A stretch of 64,000 nt of DNA from the NCBI GenBank assembly GCA_008923285.1, contig WBSG01000027.1, positions 186,001-250,000 on the forward strand, in the 5' to 3' direction. This DNA comes from Betaproteobacteria bacterium SCN2. Lineage in GTDB: Bacteria; Pseudomonadota; Gammaproteobacteria; Burkholderiales; Thiobacillaceae. Within the stretch, counting starts at the first letter, position 1, and each line of letters begins with the position of its first letter. Position numbers and translations under genes: made by a program. Below are positions 19,033 through 27,262 of this stretch, piece by piece. The notes under the pieces were generated by a model. It was not told the DNA's origin. It ran no database searches and was given only the letters and a program-made list of their open reading frames with translations.

Positions 19033-19911
19033 TCAGCCCAGCGCGAAAGCCAGCACCAGGGGCATGACGATCAGCGCCGCGAGGTTGCCGAGCAGCACGA
19101 TGGAGGCGACCTTTTCCGGCTCCTGCCTGTATTGCTCCGCCATCAGGTAGTTGAGCACGGCCGGCGGCAGCGCGCCGAACACCAGCAGGATGGACTGCTG
19201 CACCGGATCGAGATCGAGGAAAGGCAAGAGCGCCAGCACCATGAGGATGCCGGTCAGGGGCGCGACCACCCCGCTCCATGCGCCGATGTGCCAGTCCTTG
19301 AACGACACCTGGTTGAGCCGCACGCCGAGCGCGAACAGCAGCATGGGGATGGAGGCGTCGCCGAGCATCTTGATCGCGGTGTAGAGCGCATCCGGTAGCA
19401 GGGTGTTCGACAGGCTCACCGCCACGCCCAGCACCGTCGCCGCCATCACCGGCGTCTTCAAGAGCTGCAGCAGGTTCATGCGGTGCGCCAGCAGGTACGG
19501 CCCCATGGAAAAGTGCAGCACCATCTCCACCAGGAACAGGATGATCGCCGCGCCCAGGGCGGCATCGCCGAAAGCCAGCACGATGAGCGGGATGCCCATG
19601 TTGCCGGAGTTGTTGAACATCATCGGCGGCACGAAGGTCCTGGCGTCGACCTTGAGCACGCGCGCCACCGGCCACGCCAGCAGGCCGGAGCCGAGGATCA
19701 CCAGTGCCCCGCCCAGTGCCAGTTGCGAATAATGCGCGAAATCGAAATCCTTCGACGCCAGCGCGGCGAACACCAGCGCCGGCACCAGCACGTCCATGCT
19801 GATCTGGTTGGTGACGCCGATGTCGGGCCGCTTGATCCTTCCATAGAGATAGCCGATGCCGATGATGGCAAAGACCGGGAAGACGATGGACAGGATGCGC
19901 AGGGCGAGCAT
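19033..19911 (-). CDS. AEC (auxin efflux carrier) family permease
   Basis: A 292-residue membrane protein with about ten TM helices. Two inverted halves are seen, with the conserved crossover FVPPMMFNNSGNMGIPLIVL in the first and LLVFGALPPAVLNYLMAEQY in the second, both hallmarks of bacterial AEC/MdcF-type transporters. These export or exchange organic acids such as malate or malonate; the substrate here is unknown. It is convergent with the methyltransferase (6 bp apart) and divergent from the TauE/SafE gene. Confidence 0.9.
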   Translation of the reverse strand: MLALRILSIVFPVFAIIGIGYLYGRIKRPDIGVTNQISMDVLVPALVFAALASKDFDFAHYSQLALGGALVILGSGLLAWPVARVLKVDARTFVPPMMFNNSGNMGIPLIVLAFGDAALGAAIILFLVEMVLHFSMGPYLLAHRMNLLQLLKTPVMAATVLGVAVSLSNTLLPDALYTAIKMLGDASIPMLLFALGVRLNQVSFKDWHIGAWSGVVAPLTGILMVLALLPFLDLDPVQQSILLVFGALPPAVLNYLMAEQYRQEPEKVASIVLLGNLAALIVMPLVLAFALG

Positions 19912-19968
19912 CCGGGGATTTTAAACAGGATCGGGGATACTTAAGCCTTTGAACAACCACGAAGCTCC

Positions 19969-20853
19969 ATGATCTTTCCCGTCTCCGGCGTCGAAACTTC
20001 GCTGTGGCTGCCGCCGCTGGCCGCCTTTGTCGTGTCCTACTTCACCTCGATGGTTGGGATTTCCGGCGCCTTCCTGCTCATGCCCTTCCAGATGAGTGTG
20101 CTGGGCTATGCCGGCCCGTCTGCCTCAGCCACCAATCTCGTGTTCAACCTCTACGCCACGCCCGGCGGCATCTGGCGCTACATGCGCGACGGCCGCATGG
20201 CCTGGCCGCTGGCGCGGCTCATCATCCTCGGCACTCTGCCCGGGGTGGTGGCCGGCTTCTACCTGCGCACCCTGGTGCTGCCGGACGCGGCGCGCTTCAG
20301 GATCTTCGTCGGCGCGATCATGCTGTATCTGACGTGGCGCCTGCTGTCCGCATTCGCGCCCTGGACGAAGCGCAGGCCCGCGCCCGCTTTCACAACTGCT
20401 GACAGCCTGCAGCTCGCGCGCAGCGACTGGCAGCGCATGGAATTCACGCTCGGCGCTCACACCTGCGGCTTCTCGGTGCCCGCCATGCTGGCGCTGAGTT
20501 TCATCGTCGGCATCATCGGCGGCACCTACGGCATCGGCGGCGGCGCCATCATCGCCCCCTTCTGCATCGCCGTCTTCCACTTGCCGGTGGCGGTCGTGGC
20601 CGGCGCGGCGCTCGCCGGCACCTTCGCCACCTCGGTCATCGGCGTCATCGTGTATTCGGTGCTGCCGTTGCCCGGCGGCGGCACCGCCGCGCCTGACTGG
20701 CTGCTCGGCAGCCTGTTCGGACTGGGTGGATTGGCGGGCATGTACCTCGGCGCGGCCACGCAAAAATACGTGCCGCAGCCGGCGCTGAAGCTGGGCTTGG
20801 GCCTGCTGCTCGCCGCGCTGGGCGCAGCCTACCTGATGCCCGCGCTTGCCTGA
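19969..20853 (+). CDS. TauE/SafE family sulfite/anion exporter
   Basis: A 294-residue permease with about eight TM helices. TauE/SafE features include the N-terminal VSYFTSMVGISGAFLLMPF and the internal repeat FIVGIIGGTYGIGGGAIIAPF. A soluble loop of about 60 residues (region around TKRRPAPAFTTADSL) separates the halves. Family members export sulfite, sulfoacetate or related organosulfur anions, but many act on unknown substrates. It is divergent from the AEC gene with 57 bp between starts, and convergent with the metallophosphoesterase. Confidence 0.9.
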   Translation: MIFPVSGVETSLWLPPLAAFVVSYFTSMVGISGAFLLMPFQMSVLGYAGPSASATNLVFNLYATPGGIWRYMRDGRMAWPLARLIILGTLPGVVAGFYLRTLVLPDAARFRIFVGAIMLYLTWRLLSAFAPWTKRRPAPAFTTADSLQLARSDWQRMEFTLGAHTCGFSVPAMLALSFIVGIIGGTYGIGGGAIIAPFCIAVFHLPVAVVAGAALAGTFATSVIGVIVYSVLPLPGGGTAAPDWLLGSLFGLGGLAGMYLGAATQKYVPQPALKLGLGLLLAALGAAYLMPALA

Positions 20854-20872
20854 ACCTGCGTCCGAATCCGGA

Positions 20873-21979
20873 TCACTCGGCTGCGGCGTGGATGGTTATC
20901 AGGGAAATCTCCGGCGGCGCGAACAGGCGTATCGGCGGCCCCCAGGTGCCGGTTCCGCGGCTGACGTAAAGCCTGCGCCCGTCGGCCAGTTCGGTAAGCC
21001 CGGTATGGAATTTGTAGGCCATGCGCGTGAAATGCACGAAGGGATAGATCTGCCCGCCGTGGACGTGGCCCGACAACTGCAGGTCGAAGGGCGAGGCTTC
21101 AAGCACCCGCGGCTGGTGCTTGAGCAGGATGGTGAAGGCTTCCCCGCTCGCGGATGCGAGCGCCCTGGCCTCATCCTCGTCGGCCCGCTGCAAGGATTTC
21201 GCCACGCTGGGATCATCCACTCCGGCCAGCACGATCCCGCCCGCCCTCGCGGACTCGCCGCGCAGCAGGGTGAAGCCGGCATTGCGCATGAAGGCGAGCG
21301 AGTGTTCCAGCCCGGCATAGTATTCGTGGTTGCCGGTGACGGCATAGGCGCCGAGCGGCGGACGGTAGGCGTGGAAGCGCCGGGCCAGCGCGGCGAAATC
21401 GTCGCCTTCACCGTCGACGATGTCGCCGGTGGCCACGACGATGTCGGGCTGAAGTTCGCGCAGCCTCGGCATGACGCGATCAAGCAGGCGTTCTCCCTGC
21501 ATGACGCCCAGGTGCAGGTCGGAGATCTGCGCAATGGTGACGCGCCCGGATGCGAGCTTGGGCGTGGGGATGTCGATTCTCTCGATGCGAATCTGCCGCG
21601 CTTCGAAGAAGCCGTAGACCAGCAGGGCCAGCGCAATCAGGGCGACGAGGCGCAGCGTCCACATCGGGTTCACCGGCCAGGCCAGGTTCAGCAGCCTGGA
21701 AAGGATGAAACCGAAGTCGAACAACAGCCCGATGCACATGAACAGGAACAGGTAGGCCATCCAGGTGTAGTTCGCCCAGGCGGCGATCACGGTCGGCCGG
21801 TGCCAGGCCTGTCTTTCCAGGAACCACACCAGCAGCGGGCTGCAGGTCAGCAGGATGCCGGCCACGCAAAGCCCGGCGGCCAGCGTCCAGCTATGCGGCA
21901 ACGCGAACCACACCTTGCTGAGCAGGTAGAAATGCATGGTCCCGTACACCAGCAGAACCACGGCCAGGAAGCTCAGCAT
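20873..21979 (-). CDS. membrane metallophosphoesterase (YkuE/YaeI-like)
   Basis: A 368-residue protein with four N-terminal TM helices (residues 1-130) and a C-terminal calcineurin-like phosphoesterase domain. Metal-binding motifs are QISDLHLG, VVATGDIVDGEGDD, VTGNHEYY, LLKHQPR and LSGHVHGGQIYPF, all intact. The YaeI subgroup hydrolyses lipid or nucleotide phosphodiesters such as UDP-diacylglucosamine; the substrate here is not known. I start at MLSFLAVV, preceded by GGAGACAGGCG; the open frame extends upstream without protein-like sequence. Confidence 0.9.
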   Translation of the reverse strand: MLSFLAVVLLVYGTMHFYLLSKVWFALPHSWTLAAGLCVAGILLTCSPLLVWFLERQAWHRPTVIAAWANYTWMAYLFLFMCIGLLFDFGFILSRLLNLAWPVNPMWTLRLVALIALALLVYGFFEARQIRIERIDIPTPKLASGRVTIAQISDLHLGVMQGERLLDRVMPRLRELQPDIVVATGDIVDGEGDDFAALARRFHAYRPPLGAYAVTGNHEYYAGLEHSLAFMRNAGFTLLRGESARAGGIVLAGVDDPSVAKSLQRADEDEARALASASGEAFTILLKHQPRVLEASPFDLQLSGHVHGGQIYPFVHFTRMAYKFHTGLTELADGRRLYVSRGTGTWGPPIRLFAPPEISLITIHAAAE

Positions 21980-22004
21980 CGCCTGTCTCCGGCATGCGTC
22001 AGGT

Positions 22005-22331
22005 TCATGCCTGCCATACGCCGTAGCCCGCTTCGCGGAAATCGATCGCCAGTTCCACTTCCAGCTCGCGTGCATGCCGGTAGGAAAGCGGGTTGTAGAG
22101 TTCGTACAGTTCCGGCAGCAGGCGCAGGCCGTATTGCCGCACGTAGCGGTTGGATTGGATGCCGGCCTTGTGCTTGTCGAAACGCACATCGGGGTCGAGC
22201 CCCGTCATGCCCACGTAAATGCAGGGCTTGCCTGCGACGTGGCCCGGATTGGCCTTTTTGAACCGCCCTTCGTGCAGCACGTCTTTCGACAGTTCGACCA
22301 CATAGACGTGGTAGTGATTGTAGCGGCCCAT
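22005..22331 (-). CDS. GIY-YIG nuclease-superfamily-like protein
   Basis: A 108-residue protein starting MGRYNHYHVYVVELS. The core CIYVGMTGLDPDVRFDKHKAG fits the GIY-YIG fold (a variant of the GIY...YIG strands plus the conserved Arg), and SYRHARELEVELAIDFREAG supplies the C-terminal catalytic-type Glu. Standalone bacterial members of this type have undefined roles. It lies 25 bp upstream of the metallophosphoesterase on the same strand, so the two may be co-transcribed. Confidence 0.7.
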   Translation of the reverse strand: MGRYNHYHVYVVELSKDVLHEGRFKKANPGHVAGKPCIYVGMTGLDPDVRFDKHKAGIQSNRYVRQYGLRLLPELYELYNPLSYRHARELEVELAIDFREAGYGVWQA

Positions 22332-22427
22332 GGTGTTGTCCGTTCGTGCACAGAGTCATAGGGTACCGTGTCGCTCCCTGATGAAAAAGCGGCAGCTGGC
22401 CGGGCTTGCAATCGGCTTTGCCAAAAA

Positions 22428-22445
22428 GTAGACTAGTCAGTCTAC
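22428..22445. promoter_or_regulatory. TetR operator palindrome
   Basis: GTAGACT-AGTC-AGTCTAC is a perfect 7-bp inverted repeat with a 4-nt centre, 17 bp before the tetR start codon. A site of this form and location is expected for autoregulation of a TetR repressor that controls the whole downstream pump operon. Confidence 0.75.
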
Positions 22446-22462
22446 CTATTGTCCCACGCGCC

Positions 22463-23065
22463 ATGAATTCAGTAATCGAGACCCCCCAGGATGCCCGCCA
22501 GCGCCTGCTGGACGCGGCGTGCGAAGTCTTCCGCAACGAAGGCTACCGCGTCAGCATCGACCGCATCGCCCAGCGCGCGCAGGTGGCGCGGCAGACGCTG
22601 TACAACCATTTCCCCAGCAAGGAGGCCTTGTTCGCGGAAGTGGTGAACCATGCCATCGAGTCCATCCTGGTCACCCTGGACGGCGACACCGACGTGCGCG
22701 CCACCCTGCTCGCCTTCGGCAACGCCTACCGCGAAAAACTGCTCTCGCCGGAGGGGCTGGCGCTGTTCCGCACCATGGCAGCCGAGGCGCCGCGCTTTCC
22801 CGAACTGGCGAAACAGTTCTTCCGCCAGGGCCCGCTCGCCACGCGCAAACGGCTGGCCGCCTACCTCGAACGTGCCATGGAGCGCGGCGCGCTGCGGCGC
22901 GACGATCCCGATTTCGCCGCCGAAATGCTGACCGCCATGCTGGCGGATACCGACCGCCTGCGCGGCCTCATCAACCTTCAAACCGATTTGCTCAAGCCCG
23001 CCAAGACGACGCAGACAGTGGACTGCTTCCTGCGCGCCTTCGCTCCCGGAAAGGACCTGCAATGA
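22463..23065 (+). CDS. TetR family transcriptional regulator of efflux operon
   Basis: A 200-residue repressor. The N-terminal HTH (RQRLLDAACEVFRNEGYRVS, IAQRAQVARQTLYNHFPSKE) is followed by an AefR/TetR_C type ligand domain (LRGLINLQTDLL). I start at MNSVIETP because the palindromic operator lies immediately upstream; an earlier in-frame ATG at 22406 precedes the operator and gives non-protein-like sequence. Its stop overlaps the adaptor start by ATGA, so the regulator is the first gene of its own target operon. Ligand unknown; likely a pump substrate. Confidence 0.92.
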   Translation: MNSVIETPQDARQRLLDAACEVFRNEGYRVSIDRIAQRAQVARQTLYNHFPSKEALFAEVVNHAIESILVTLDGDTDVRATLLAFGNAYREKLLSPEGLALFRTMAAEAPRFPELAKQFFRQGPLATRKRLAAYLERAMERGALRRDDPDFAAEMLTAMLADTDRLRGLINLQTDLLKPAKTTQTVDCFLRAFAPGKDLQ

Positions 23066-24159
23066 AACGCTTCGCCCTGCTGCTCGCCCTGCCCCTCATC
23101 GCCGCCTGCGGCCCCGGCGACAAGGACGTGCCGGCCGGCCCCGGCGGTGGCATGGGCGCCATGCCGCCGCCGGAAGTGGAGATCGTCCAGGTCGGCCGCG
23201 GCTCGGCCACGCTCACCCCCGAACTGCCCGGCCGCGTAGAGGCCGTGCGCAGCGCCGAGGTGCGCGCCCGCGTCGAAGGCATCGTGGAAAAGCGTCTGTT
23301 CACCGAAGGCAGCGACGTCCGCGCGGGTCAGGCCCTGTTCCAGCTCGACAACCGCACCTACCGCACCGCGGCCAAGGCGGCCGAGGCCGACGTGTTCGTC
23401 AAGCGCCTGAAGCTCTCGCGCGTGGAATCGCTGCTGCCGATCAAGGCGGTGACCCAGCAGGAAGTCGACATCGCCCGTGCCGAACTGAAGCAGGCCGAGG
23501 CGCTGCTGGCACGCGCGGAGCTGGACCTGGAAAACACCACGGTGCCGGCGCCCATTTCCGGCCGCATCGGCCGCGCCCACATCACCGAAGGCGCGCTGGT
23601 CGGGCGCGGCGAGGCCACCCTGCTCGCCACCATCGAACAGCTGGAGCCGGTCAATGTGCTGTTCACCCAGCCCAATGCCGAGGTGCTGCGCATGAAGGCG
23701 GGAATGGCCGCCGGCACGCTGCAGAAATCCGACAGCCGCAACGTCGAGCTCATCCTGGAAAACGGCCAACCCTATCCGCACAAGGGCAAGCTGATTTTCA
23801 GCGACATGAGCGTGGACCCCGGCACCGGCGCCATCACCCTCAAGGCCGAGTTCCCCAATCCGCAGCGCCTGCTGCTGCCCGGCACCTTCGTGCGCGTGCG
23901 CGTGGCGCAGGCCGTTGCCGCGGATGTCATCATCATCCCCCAGCGCGCCGTGCTGTCCGGACCGCAGGGCCAGTTCGTCATGCTGGTCGGCGCCGAGAAC
24001 AAGGTCGTGTCGCAGCCGGTGAAACTGGGCGCCATGGCCGGCGACCAGTTCGTGGTCGAGGATGGCCTCAAGGGCGGTGAGCGCCTGATCGTGACCGGCG
24101 TGCAGAAGGCGCGGCCGGGCACCGTGGTCAAGCCCGTTCCCGTGAAGCAGGCAGGCTGA
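23062..24159 (+). CDS. RND efflux periplasmic adaptor lipoprotein (AcrA-like), system 2
   Basis: A 365-residue adaptor with lipoprotein signal MKRFALLLALPLIAAC, lipid-modified at Cys16. Lipoyl halves are LPGRVEAVRSAEVRARVEGI and VPAPISGRIGRAHITEG, with a short alpha-hairpin (FVKRLKLSRVESLLPIKAV). A beta-barrel domain with FSDMSVDPGTGAITLKAEFP is typical of AcrA/MexA. It overlaps tetR by 4 bp and is followed after one base by the pump gene. Confidence 0.94.
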   Translation: MKRFALLLALPLIAACGPGDKDVPAGPGGGMGAMPPPEVEIVQVGRGSATLTPELPGRVEAVRSAEVRARVEGIVEKRLFTEGSDVRAGQALFQLDNRTYRTAAKAAEADVFVKRLKLSRVESLLPIKAVTQQEVDIARAELKQAEALLARAELDLENTTVPAPISGRIGRAHITEGALVGRGEATLLATIEQLEPVNVLFTQPNAEVLRMKAGMAAGTLQKSDSRNVELILENGQPYPHKGKLIFSDMSVDPGTGAITLKAEFPNPQRLLLPGTFVRVRVAQAVAADVIIIPQRAVLSGPQGQFVMLVGAENKVVSQPVKLGAMAGDQFVVEDGLKGGERLIVTGVQKARPGTVVKPVPVKQAG

Positions 24160-24160
24160 C

Positions 24161-27100
24161 ATGGCACGCTTCTTCATCCACCGGCCCGTTTTCGCGTGGG
24201 TCATCGCCATCCTGATCATGCTGATCGGAGTGATCGCGCTGAAGAACCTGCCGGTCGCGCAGTACCCGCAGGTCGCGCCGCCGCAGGTCGCCTTCAACGT
24301 CACCTACCCTGGCGCCTCGGCCCAGGTAGTGGAAGACACGGTGGTCAAACTGATCGAGCAGGAGATGAACGGCATCGAACATCTTCTGTACATGGAAGCC
24401 TCTTCCGAACTGGGCGCGGGCACGCTGACGCTGACCTTCGAGCCGGGCACCAACGTCGACATCGCCTCAGTGGAGGCGCAAAACCGCTACAAGCGGGTGG
24501 AGTCGCGCCTGCCCGAGGAGGTGCGCCGCATCGGCGTGCCGGTGACCAAGCCGCAGCGCAACTACCTGATGTTCGTCGCCATCCATTCCAAGGATGGCCA
24601 GCGCAACTTCATCGATCTCGGCAGCTATGCCGCGACCAACGTGCTCGACCCCCTGCGTCGCGTGCCGGGCGTGGGCGAGGCCATCCTGTTCGGCAGCGAA
24701 TACTCCATGCGCATCTGGCTGAAGCCCGAACAGCTGATCGCCTACGAGCTCACCCCGGCCGACGTCAAGCGCGCGCTGCAGGCGCAGAACGTGCAGCTCG
24801 CCACCGGCGAACTCAACCAGGCGCCCAGCGCGGCCGGCGCACAGGTCAACGCGGTGATCGTCACGCGCGGCCGGCTTTCCACGCCCGAGGAATTCGGCGA
24901 CGTCGTGGTGCGCGCCCTGCCCAACGGCGCAACCGTCAAGGTCAAGGACGTGGCGCGCGTCGAACTGGGAGGTGACAGCTACGACCGCTACGCGCGCATG
25001 AACGGCCAGCCCATCGCCGCCATTGCAATCAGGGTCGCGCCCGGCGCCAACGCACTTGACGTGGCTACCGCCATCAAGGAGCGCATGACCGACCTCGCGC
25101 GCTTCTTCCCCGAGGGCGTCGACTGGGCCGTGCCTTACGATACTTCGCGCTTCGTCGAGATTTCCATTTTCGAGGTGGTGAAGACCCTGGGCGAGGCGAT
25201 GATCCTGGTGTTCATCGTCATGTTCGTGTTCCTCGGCCACTGGCGCACCACGCTGATTCCCGCCGTAGTGGTGCCGGTCGCGCTGGCCGGCGCCACCGCC
25301 GGCCTGTATGCCTTCGGTTTCTCCATCAACGTGCTGACCCTGTTCGCCATGGTGCTCGCCATCGGCATCCTGGTGGACGACGCCATCGTGGTGGTGGAGA
25401 ACGTCGAACGCATCATGCGCGAGGAACGATTGCCGGCCTTGCAGGCCACGATCAAGGCCATGGACCAGATCCTCGGCGCCATCCTCGGCATTTCCGTGGT
25501 GCTGTCGGCCGTGTTCATGCCCATGCTGTTCTTCGGTGGCTCGGTGGGCGCGATCTACCGCCAGTTCGCCGCCACCCTGATCCTGACCATGGCCTTCTCG
25601 GTGCTGATGGCGCTGTCGCTGACGCCGGCGATGTGCGCCACCCTGTTGAAACCGGGCCACGAGGACCAGGACGAGAAGCGCTGGTTCAACCGCTTCTTCC
25701 ACAAGGTGACCAACAACTACCGCGGCCTCACTGGGCGCATCCTCGCCAGGAGCGGCCGCTGGTTCGTGATCTATCTCGCCATCGTCGCCGCCACCGGCTG
25801 GATGTTCAGCAAGCTGCCCGGCAGCTTCCTGCCGGACGAGGATCAGGGCTATTTCGTTTCCCTGGTGCAGTTGCCCGGCGGCGCCACCCAGGAGCGCACC
25901 GTCGAAGTGCTGTCGCAGGTCGAACAGTTCTACCTGAAGCAGCCGGAAGTCGAGCGCGTGATCGGCGTGGTCGGCTTCTCTTTCTTCGGTCGCGGCCAGA
26001 ACGCCGCGCTCATCTTCACGCGGCTGAAGGACTGGGATGAACGCGCGCAGGAGGAAAACTCCGCGCAGAGCGTGATCGGCCGCGCCATGGGCACCTTCAT
26101 GGGCATCAAGGAGGCCATGGTGTTCGCCGTGAATCCGCCGCCGATCCCGGAGCTCGGCGCCGTGGGCGGCTTCGACTTCCGCCTGCTCGACCGCACCGGA
26201 CAGGGCCGCGAAGCCCTGATGGACGTGCGCAACCTGGTGCTGGGCATGGCAAGCCAGGATCAGCGCCTGGCCGGCGTGCGCCCGGAAGGCCAGGAACCCG
26301 GCCCGCAGGTCTATCTCGACATCGACCGCGAGAAGGCGCAGGCCCTGCAGATCGACATGGCCGAACTCAACGACACGCTCGCCTCGGCAATCGGCGTTTC
26401 CTACGTCAACGACTTCGTGCGCGCCGGCCGCATCCTGCGCGTGCAGATGCAGGCGGACGCCGACCTGCGCAAGACGCCGGAAGACCTGATGAAGCTGCCG
26501 GTGAGGAACCGCGCCGGCAAGATCGTGCTGCTGGGCGAGATCGCGCGGGCGCAGTGGACCGTCGGTCTGCCCAAGCTCGACCGCTACAACGGCAACCCCT
26601 CGCTGAAGATCGCCGGCGGGCCGGCGCCCGGCTATTCCACCGGCGACGCCATGCTGGCCATGGAGGACATCGCCGCGAAGCTGCCACAGGGCTTCGGCTT
26701 CGAATGGTCGAGCACCTCGTTTGAGGAGCGCCTGGCCGGCGCCCAGGCGCCGATCCTGTTCGCGCTGTCGCTGCTGGTGGTGTTCCTCGCGCTGGCAGCG
26801 CTGTATGAAAGCTGGACGATACCGGTCGCCGTCATCATGGCGGTGCCGCTGGGCATCCTCGGGGCAGTGCTGGCGGTGCTGATGCGCGACCTGTCCAACG
26901 ACGTGTTCTTCAAGGTCGGCCTCATCGCGATCATCGGCCTCTCTGCCAAGAACGCCATCCTCATCATCGAGTTCGCGATCCAGCAGCTCAATGAAGGCAA
27001 GGAACTTGTCGCCGCCACCCTGGAAGCCTGCCGCATGCGTCTGCGTCCGATCCTGATGACCAGCTTCGCCTTCATGCTCGGCGTGATGCCGCTCGCCATC

Positions 27101-27262
27101 TCCAGCGGCGCCGGCGCCGCCAGCCGCCACGCAGTGGGCACCGGCGTGGTCGGCGGCATGTTCACCGCAACCGTGCTGGCGATTTTCTTCGTGCCGGTGT
27201 TCTTCGTGGTGGTGAGCAGGCTGTTCTCTGCCAAGCCGCGCAAGGAAATGAACCATGACTAA
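24161..27262 (+). CDS. RND multidrug efflux pump, AcrB/MexB-like (HAE1), system 2
   Basis: A 1033-residue inner-membrane pump. N-terminal MARFFIHRPVFAWVIAIL is diagnostic of AcrB/MexB proteins. The TM4 proton-relay Asp pair is in GILVDDAIVVVENVERIM, and the TM10 lysine is in IIGLSAKNAILIIEFA. Porter and docking domains are full length. Its stop overlaps the outer membrane factor start by 8 bp. Substrates are probably hydrophobic drugs, solvents or aromatic compounds, which is inference from the family. Confidence 0.95.
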   Translation: MARFFIHRPVFAWVIAILIMLIGVIALKNLPVAQYPQVAPPQVAFNVTYPGASAQVVEDTVVKLIEQEMNGIEHLLYMEASSELGAGTLTLTFEPGTNVDIASVEAQNRYKRVESRLPEEVRRIGVPVTKPQRNYLMFVAIHSKDGQRNFIDLGSYAATNVLDPLRRVPGVGEAILFGSEYSMRIWLKPEQLIAYELTPADVKRALQAQNVQLATGELNQAPSAAGAQVNAVIVTRGRLSTPEEFGDVVVRALPNGATVKVKDVARVELGGDSYDRYARMNGQPIAAIAIRVAPGANALDVATAIKERMTDLARFFPEGVDWAVPYDTSRFVEISIFEVVKTLGEAMILVFIVMFVFLGHWRTTLIPAVVVPVALAGATAGLYAFGFSINVLTLFAMVLAIGILVDDAIVVVENVERIMREERLPALQATIKAMDQILGAILGISVVLSAVFMPMLFFGGSVGAIYRQFAATLILTMAFSVLMALSLTPAMCATLLKPGHEDQDEKRWFNRFFHKVTNNYRGLTGRILARSGRWFVIYLAIVAATGWMFSKLPGSFLPDEDQGYFVSLVQLPGGATQERTVEVLSQVEQFYLKQPEVERVIGVVGFSFFGRGQNAALIFTRLKDWDERAQEENSAQSVIGRAMGTFMGIKEAMVFAVNPPPIPELGAVGGFDFRLLDRTGQGREALMDVRNLVLGMASQDQRLAGVRPEGQEPGPQVYLDIDREKAQALQIDMAELNDTLASAIGVSYVNDFVRAGRILRVQMQADADLRKTPEDLMKLPVRNRAGKIVLLGEIARAQWTVGLPKLDRYNGNPSLKIAGGPAPGYSTGDAMLAMEDIAAKLPQGFGFEWSSTSFEERLAGAQAPILFALSLLVVFLALAALYESWTIPVAVIMAVPLGILGAVLAVLMRDLSNDVFFKVGLIAIIGLSAKNAILIIEFAIQQLNEGKELVAATLEACRMRLRPILMTSFAFMLGVMPLAISSGAGAASRHAVGTGVVGGMFTATVLAIFFVPVFFVVVSRLFSAKPRKEMNHD